Assembly (NCBI GenBank): GCA_951640195.1
Contig: OX621171.1
Coordinates: 1,612,001-1,676,000 of the forward strand
Reading direction: 5' to 3'
Length of the DNA: 64,000 bases
Source: Porpolomopsis calyptriformis
Lineage: Eukaryota; Basidiomycota; Agaricomycetes; Agaricales; Hygrophoraceae
Shown here: positions 58,693 to 64,000 of the stretch, in pieces
Position numbering within the stretch: the first letter of the stretch is position 1
Layout of the letters: each line of letters begins with the position of its first letter
The notes under the pieces: model-generated
Database searches by the model: none
Told to the model about the DNA's origin: nothing
What the model saw: only the letters and a program-made list of their open reading frames with translations
Position numbers and translations under genes: made by a program

Positions 58693-59519
58693 ATGACTCC
58701 CTCCCACCAAGGCCACTATGTCCGATTCTTCAAGCAGTCTGGAGTGGTGCACCGCACTGCTCCTGTCTTTCTTGATTGCAATTTGTTTCACTACTACCTC
58801 CAGCGCATCCCCTCCAACGCCGACCTCTGTTGGTCTTCCTTCTCCTGCTTTGCCTGCGGTGGCAAGCACAAAGTCAAGAAGTGTCCGTTCGTTCACTGGC
58901 CAATCCAGCATGCTTGCGCCTTGATGGAGGATCCGCTTGGTAAGTACTTTGTTTTGTCTTTATTAGTCTGTGTTTGTTGATAATAGGCTTTCCCTTTCTT
59001 AGCTTGGGATGATGACGCCCCTCCCCCTACTTCCCAGCTCCCTTCGGAGGAGCAGGTTAATTGGGGGTCCGACAAGTGGGCCAACTCTCTCCCTTCTGTC
59101 AAGAAGGAGGCAGTCAACTGGGCTGCCAGTCCCCCTTTCCGTCCTTGGACCCCTGGTCCAATGAGTTCTTTATCTAGTGGTAAGCTCTCAATTCTCTCGC
59201 CCTCTTCATGATTGTTGACTCTTTATTCTCAGTGGAAGATTTGTCATCATTGACCAATGTCAACGTCAAGATCGAGGAGGAAGAAGTTCCTCCTAGTTTA
59301 TTATGGAGTCCCACTAACGATTGGTTGGGTGAGGAAGCGAGAAAGATAGCAATGGGTTTTGTCGAAGGGAAGGCTGCCGAGTTGCAGGCCTCCGGTGGTG
59401 ACACTAATGGGGCAATCTACTGGGGTAATAAGTTGGCCACTTTAGATGGTCAAGTAGTTTCTAGTTTCGTAGAGTTTTTGAGGGACAGTATGGTGCAGGA
59501 GATTGCCAAGACGGACTAG
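58693..59519 (+). CDS. Intact LTR-borne zinc-knuckle protein, three exons
   Basis: Exons 58693-58939, 59003-59179 and 59233-59519 total 711 nt (236 residues) with GTAAGT/AG and GTAAGC/AG introns and consistent phases. Exon 1: MTPSHQGHYVRFFKQSG, DLCWSSF and CFACGGKHKVKKC, a C-x2-C-x3-H-x4-C knuckle-like motif, then WPIQHAC. Exon 2: acidic start then Pro-rich (SPPFRPWTPGP). Exon 3: VNVKIEEEEVPPSLLW, NDWLGEEARKIAMGF and a helical C-terminus ending AKTD. Function is unknown; nucleic-acid binding is a guess from the knuckle. It lies within the U3 of a 1.7-kb LTR, antisense to that LTR's transcription. Conservation of splicing in four copies argues it was selected. Confidence 0.8.
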
Positions 59520-59680
59520 TATAAATAGTTAGTCGGACATGGACTCCTCCTTTTGTACAAGTAGTCTCTGCTGCCAATAAAGACAGCCCCCCCCTTCCAA
59601 AGAGAACAGGCATAAGAAAGAAAAGAAAAGAATGAACAAAAGAGAGGAATTTTAAGAGAGTGAACGCCAATTTCATGACA

Positions 59681-59921
59681 GTAAGTGCAACGACAATACT
59701 CTGAAGGACGTTACACCCTTTCCTGACCAAGACCAGATCAGATATGATGTGGCTGGTAGAACAATAAGGTCAAAAATCGACCTATCAGATGCTTATGAGC
59801 AGGTACAGACAGTACCTGAAGACGTGCATAAAAGCGCATTTGCAACTATATATGGCACCTACATGAGCCATACAATGCAGATAGGAGACTGCAACGCACC
59901 CGCTACATTCCAGCAGGTAAT
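59681..59921 (+). pseudogene. Ty3/Gypsy reverse transcriptase fragment
   Basis: The plus strand reads DNTLKDV, DQDQIRYDVAGRTIRSKIDL, SDAYEQVQTVPEDVHKSAFA, YGTYMSH and MQIGDCNAPATFQQ, a Gypsy RT block of a lineage distinct from Gypsy-1 and Gypsy-2. It is cut on the left by the 1.7-kb LTR and on the right by the Gypsy-2 LTR. No YxDD box remains. Confidence 0.85.
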
Positions 59922-60290
59922 TGTTATGATTCGGTAGTCGAGGGTTTTACTTCTCGCATTGGAGGGGCTGATAAGGAATATGAATTCGACTAAAGAGTGG
60001 GGGAGCTAACTAGGAATCGAACTTAACCTACTGACTAGAGGTCAGGCTTTATATACTAACTACCTGAGTCACCATGAGTCAGTCGTATGTACGATTACAA
60101 AGCGGAATCCAGAATGTGACTAGTGAAGAGTCACAAAAAGAATAACGGAAACGGAATGTGACTCGTGAAGAGTCGGAAAGAAGGTACATGTGACTAGTCT
60201 TTATATATACAGTGGTAAAGCAGAAGGGTGAACAGAACAAAGACTAATCAAGTATGACTAAAAGGAAAAAGGAAAAAAGTGTCCATGACA
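59922..60290 (-). repeat. Gypsy-2 3' LTR
   Basis: This 369-bp segment starts TGTTATGATTCGG and ends CCATGACA. It has a TATATATA box near 60205 for minus-strand transcription, duplicated GTGACTMGTGAAGAGTC blocks at 60117-60180, and a GTGTGGGTGTA polypurine-like stretch just inside on the minus strand (60291-60301). The solo LTR at 1938-2304 is the same family. The 5' partner lies outside the window. Confidence 0.85.
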
Positions 60291-60371
60291 TACACCCACA
60301 CTAAAAGGAATTTCGTCCCGAAATTCGAGGCAACCTTTGAGAACGTTGATGGGTGCGGAGGAGGGGAAGGA

Positions 60372-60950
60372 CTAAGACAAGTCCTTGTCGGAGACGGCGG
60401 TCGACAGGGAAATAATGTCGGCCAGGAAAGTATCGTCGTCGTTGGGGATGGTGATGGGGTTTGACGACGAACCGGGGGGAACGATGAGCGGACCTGGGAA
60501 AACAGGGGGAGTGGGGGAATCGAGATGGGGAAGTACCTTTGCAACTTCTTCGTATCTCGCCTCCCAATGCTTGGCCTGTTCTCGCCAATATTCGCTCTCT
60601 CTTCTCTTTCCGTCCAAGCTCATTCCTTGATTATATAACTCTTCGTTCAATCTCGCGATTTCGTTCTTGTAATATTCGACGTCCTTCTTGAACGACTCAA
60701 TGATCTGCTCAGGTGGGATGGGTGGTGCGACGATTTCCTCTGGCCATGTGGCTAGGTCCCGATTACATGCGCGTCGGTTGTGTTGCCAGAGTTGTCCGGC
60801 GAGCTCAGCTTCACCGTAGGCGGAGGAGGTAGAAGTGAGTGGAGGGAGAGCGCGACGAGGGGGTTGTCCTCCAGTGGACATACGAGGAGCATGGGGTGGA
60901 CGACCACCAGTAGACTTGCGGGCAGTTTGGTGAGAGTGTTCTGCGGGCAT
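60372..60950 (-). CDS. Gypsy-2 accessory ORF with histone H3 tail mimic
   Basis: An intact 192-codon frame from ATG 60950 to TAA/TAG at 60372 lies between pol and the 3' LTR. Residues 8-16 are QTARKSTGG, identical to histone H3 residues 5-13 including Lys9 and Ser10. Residues 22-35 (PRMSTGGQPPRRAL) repeat the pattern of H3 8-20 with Met at the Lys9 position. Residues around 85-135 (IIESFKKDVEYYKNEIARL and SEYWREQAKHWEARYEEVA) look like a coiled coil, and the end is Pro/Ser-rich then acidic. The upstream pol of the same element ends in a chromodomain, the fold that reads methylated H3. Binding by that chromodomain or by host HP1 is inference. The ORF position corresponds to env or other accessory genes in related elements. 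Confidence 0.8.
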   Translation of the reverse strand: MPAEHSHQTARKSTGGRPPHAPRMSTGGQPPRRALPPLTSTSSAYGEAELAGQLWQHNRRACNRDLATWPEEIVAPPIPPEQIIESFKKDVEYYKNEIARLNEELYNQGMSLDGKRRESEYWREQAKHWEARYEEVAKVLPHLDSPTPPVFPGPLIVPPGSSSNPITIPNDDDTFLADIISLSTAVSDKDLS

Positions 60951-61113
60951 AGCGATGTCGATTTTTGAGGGTGAAAGATGGAGATGAAAGAGATTATAAG
61001 GATGAGTCGGAGTTTGGAAAAGGTGATAAAGGTGAAAAATTTAAACGAGGGGAGTTGATACTGTGAAAGAATGATTAGGTCGCCGTTCGAATTGATTGTT
61101 CATATTCTAGAAT

Positions 61114-64000
61114 TCATTCTTTCACATGGAGGAGGTTCTTCTTCGGCTCCCAAGTTGCTTCTTCAATGGGATAGCTGACCCATTTGACCAAATACGTACG
61201 ACGTCGGGTAGACCCGTGGTGTTGGAGAATTTGTTCGACCTCATATTCTTCTTTCTCTTGAATGACATCCGGAGGTGGGCAGAGATTATCGTCTACTTCT
61301 TCTGGATGGAGATCGGAGTTAATGTTAGCGGGTCTCAGGAGTGAAACGTGAAAGACGTCGTGTATTTTCCATGATAAGGGGAGGGCCAGGTGATAAGAGA
61401 CTTTTCCGATTCTTTCTAGAACTTTGAATAGTCCAGTGCGTCGGACATTGAGTTTAAGAGTTGGACGACCTGTTTTTAAGTTACGGGTATCAAGATAAAC
61501 AAATTGACCTATTTGGAGTTGGGTATCTTTCCGTTTGCGATCTGCGAAGCGTTTCATGGTTTCGGCCATTGTCTCCAGAGCTTTTGCGGCTTCTTCACGG
61601 GCTTCTATGAGATGATCGTGAAAGGCATCTGCTGTGGGATTGGGAGTAGGGGTTGCGGGGATAGATGGGACAAAGGGATGTTGGCCAGTATCAAGGTAAA
61701 AGGGAGTGTGTTTCATCGAAGAGTGTTGTCAGTTATTATATGTGAATTCAGCTGGGGATAGCCAGTTGGACCAATCATCTTGTATAAAGTTTGTATATAA
61801 ACGAAGGTATTGTTCAAGTTCTTGATTGGTGCATTCCATTTGACCATCAGTTTGGGGATGATAAGTGGTGGATAGACCAGAGATGATTCCCAAATGAGTG
61901 TTGAGAGCTTTTGCGAATTTAGAAGCGAACTGAGTTCCTTGATCGGTTATGATCTTCTTTGGCCAGCCGTGGTGTTTCCATACATTGTCCCTAAAAAGTT
62001 TTGCGACTCCTTCTGCAGAAATGTTTGAAGTCGTCGGAATGAAATGAGCGCGTTTGGTAAAGCGATCAACAACAACTAAGACAGCATCGTAGCCAGATGA
62101 TTGGGGGAGTTCCATGATTAGATTGGTGGTGATTTCTTCCCAAGGTCGAGATGAAGGGGGAATGGGTTCCAGGAGACCTGCAGGCTTCGAAGGATAAAGC
62201 TTGACTTGTTGGCAGGTCGGACAGGATGATACGAATACACGGATGTCAGGGGCAGCACTACTCCAGGTGTAGTTCCGCAACACAAGCTCACGTGTCTTCT
62301 CAATTCCGGGATGGCCTCCATGGGGTAGGGAGTGGGTCAATCGAATTATCTCTGTGCATAGTGATACGTCCGCTGGCACGACAATACGATCTCCTGCATC
62401 TCTCACAATTCCGTCAGTGAAGGAGTAGCAGGAAGAGGGATCGGATAGTTTGATGCGAATATCCTCTGGGATTCGATTGAAGTTGGGGAAGCGAAGTCTT
62501 GACATGAAAGAGGGTTCGGACATGGAAATGATAGCATTGATAAAACGTTCAGGAGGGAGGAGGGCTCGACCTTCTAATTCTTCTTTTTCTGTACGACAGT
62601 GATCGGGTCGGCGGGAGAGTCCATCAGCTTTGTTCTTGACTCCAGGGGAATACTCGATTTTGAAGTCAAATCTGCCTAAGAATTCCATCCAACGTGCTTG
62701 TCGTCTGGAGAGGGATCTGTTCTGCATGAAATATTTGAGCGCCAAATTGTCCGTTTTTATCAATACAGTATCCCTTGCGCCTTCTAAAAGATAGCGCCAA
62801 TACTTGAGGGAAGTGACGATCGCAAGCATCTCCAGATCGTGGGTAGGATAGTTGTACTTGGCAGGGAGCAAGGATTTCGAGAAAAAGCCAACAGGGTGCC
62901 AACCATTGTCGTGTTTCTGAGACAAGACTGCGCCAATACCGAAATCAGAGGCATCGGTCTCCAAGAGATAAGGAAGGTCCGGTTGGGGGGTAAGAAGGAC
63001 AGGGGCTGTAGTGACGAGATGTTTGAGCTGTTCAAAAGCTTTTTGACACAAAGGAGACCAATCCCAAGGTTGGTCTTTTCGCAAAAGGCCACAGAGGGGA
63101 CGAACGACTGAGGAGAAACTCTTAATGTAACGACGCCAAAAGTTGGTGGTGCCAAGGAAGGATTGGAGATCTCGCAATTTCTGGGGGGTCGGCTAGTTGA
63201 TGATGGTGTCCACCTTTTTTGGGTTGATAGCGAGTTAACCCTTGCTGATAATTGTACCAAGATAGGTAACAGAGGTCTTCTCCATTTGGCATTTGACGGG
63301 TTTAGCGGATAATTGGTTTTTCTCCATGAGTTTGAGTGTTTCGTCGGTCCAGTGGCGAATTTCTTCAGGGGTGTCGCCCATGATAAGAATGTCATCAATA
63401 TAAATGTGGACACAGCCAGAGTCCAAGACGGGTTTGAAAAGAACGTCTATCATTCGTTGAAAAGATGCTGGGGAATTTCGTAGTCCAAAGAACATAACGG
63501 TCGGTTCAAAGAGTCCTCGATTGGTGATAAAAGCCGCTTTCCATTCATCGCCTTCCTTGAGTTGTATGTTGTTAAATCCCCATCGAATATCGATAACAGT
63601 AAAGAGAGAAGCAGTAGCAAGCTTCGGTACTTGGAGGATTTCCGACAAAAGGGGAAGGGGATAACGATCAGGAATGGTTCTTGAATTGATGTAGCGATAG
63701 TCCTGGATAGGATGTAGACCAGCACTGAGACCTTTGGCATTGATCTCTTCAGCCTTTTTCGCAAAGAAGAAAGGGGCAGCTTGGGGTGATTTCAATGGAC
63801 GTATTCGACCTGTTCTGAGATTCTCGTCAATAAACTTATTAAGTTCCACCTGCTCGTAGGGAGAGAGGGGATAGAGTTTTCCGACTTGAAATTTGGTGTT
63901 CGGGTAGAGGTTGATCGCATGATCAAAGGAACGTCGAGGAGGAAGTTTGTCGAATTCTGCGGTATGGAAAACACGCCAGAAAATGTGATAACGACTGGGA
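61114..64000 (-). pseudogene. Gypsy-2 pol: RT-RNaseH-IN-chromodomain, partial, three stops
   Basis: A single frame covers the window edge to 61114, broken by TAA 63235 (former Gln likely), TAG 63193 (former Trp likely) and TGA 61729. RT shows FFFAKKAEE, HPIQDYRYINSRT and VHIYIDDILIMG near 63390; RNase H LLETDASDFGIGAVLSQ near 62950; integrase zinc finger HGGHPGIEKTR..SCPTCQQVK near 62210-62320; catalytic region with VVVDRFTKRAHF, ITDQGTQFAS and QMECTNQELE; then GPF/Y-like LNVRRTGLFKVLERIG near 61440. The chromodomain at about 61120-61255 runs from EEYEVEQILQHH to EATWEPKKNL. The near-intact frame suggests recent activity. Confidence 0.92.

Larger units (their letters stand above)
56364..59680 (-). 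mobile_element. 1.7-kb LTR, copy 4 (5'-truncated, hosting copy 3)
   Basis: Segments 56364-56479 and 58194-59680 are one copy in opposite orientation to copies 1-3, split by copy 3, which duplicated AACGG of the target. The right end CCAATTTCATGACA is intact. The other end, which should read TGTCACAACTG, is missing, so about 110 bp was lost. It carries the only intact zinc-knuckle gene. Confidence 0.8.
59922..64000 (-). mobile_element. Gypsy-2: chromovirus with extra 3' ORF, partial
   Basis: Minus-strand order: reverse transcriptase, RNase H, integrase, chromodomain, extra H3-like ORF, 3' LTR. Gag, protease and the 5' LTR lie beyond the right edge. Only three stop codons were seen across about 2.9 kb of pol, so it is younger than Gypsy-1. 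It inserted into a Gypsy RT fragment of another lineage. Confidence 0.9.

Overview
The window reads as transposon-packed, probably heterochromatic DNA from a mushroom-forming basidiomycete (Agaricomycetes). The evidence is short GT-AG introns, a Plavaka-type transposase, Agaricomycete-specific ORF families, chromodomain Ty3/Gypsy elements and a Helitron. No ordinary housekeeping gene, rRNA or tRNA was recognised. All calls come from reading the sequence; no database search was run.

Layout. 1-7200: an old Plavaka transposase copy (minus) divergent from a DUF6698-like gene (plus), pierced by a solo LTR (1938-2304) and a Tc1/mariner element (2475-3697). 7318-15634: a bounded chromovirus (Gypsy-1, minus) with two 387-bp LTRs, TSD ATCAT and a 1025-bp LTR-like insert. 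15.6-30.1 kb: an old CACTA/tnp2-like transposase with a divergent partner gene, a Copia RT remnant, two 1.7-kb solo LTRs and two other solo LTRs. 30.3-37.9 kb: an Agaricomycete ORF (minus) and a decayed Helitron RepHel. 38.4-39.6 kb: Copia gag/protease. 40.2-50.3 kb: a conserved Agaricomycete gene split by a nearly intact 7.3-kb Plavaka element (42592-49927) carrying a transposase and a DUF6698-like gene. 51-55.3 kb: three further Agaricomycete ORFs. 55.9-59.7 kb: a solo LTR and two nested 1.7-kb LTRs. 59.9 kb to the end: a second chromovirus (Gypsy-2, minus) running off the window.

Most striking: (i) Gypsy-2, whose pol ends in a chromodomain, carries an extra ORF between pol and the 3' LTR. 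Its N-terminus contains QTARKSTGG, identical to histone H3 residues 5-13, followed by a second looser H3-like repeat with Met at the Lys9 position. (ii) A 1.7-kb solo-LTR family, present four times, holds a three-exon zinc-knuckle gene antisense in U3; one copy is intact. (iii) The Plavaka transposase and DUF6698-like gene are a divergent pair in both old and young copies. (iv) Element boundaries are precise enough that virtual removal of two insertions restores the reading frame of the interrupted gene. (v) Inactivation is dominated by C-to-T changes, chiefly CGA to TGA, which suggests methyl-CpG decay.
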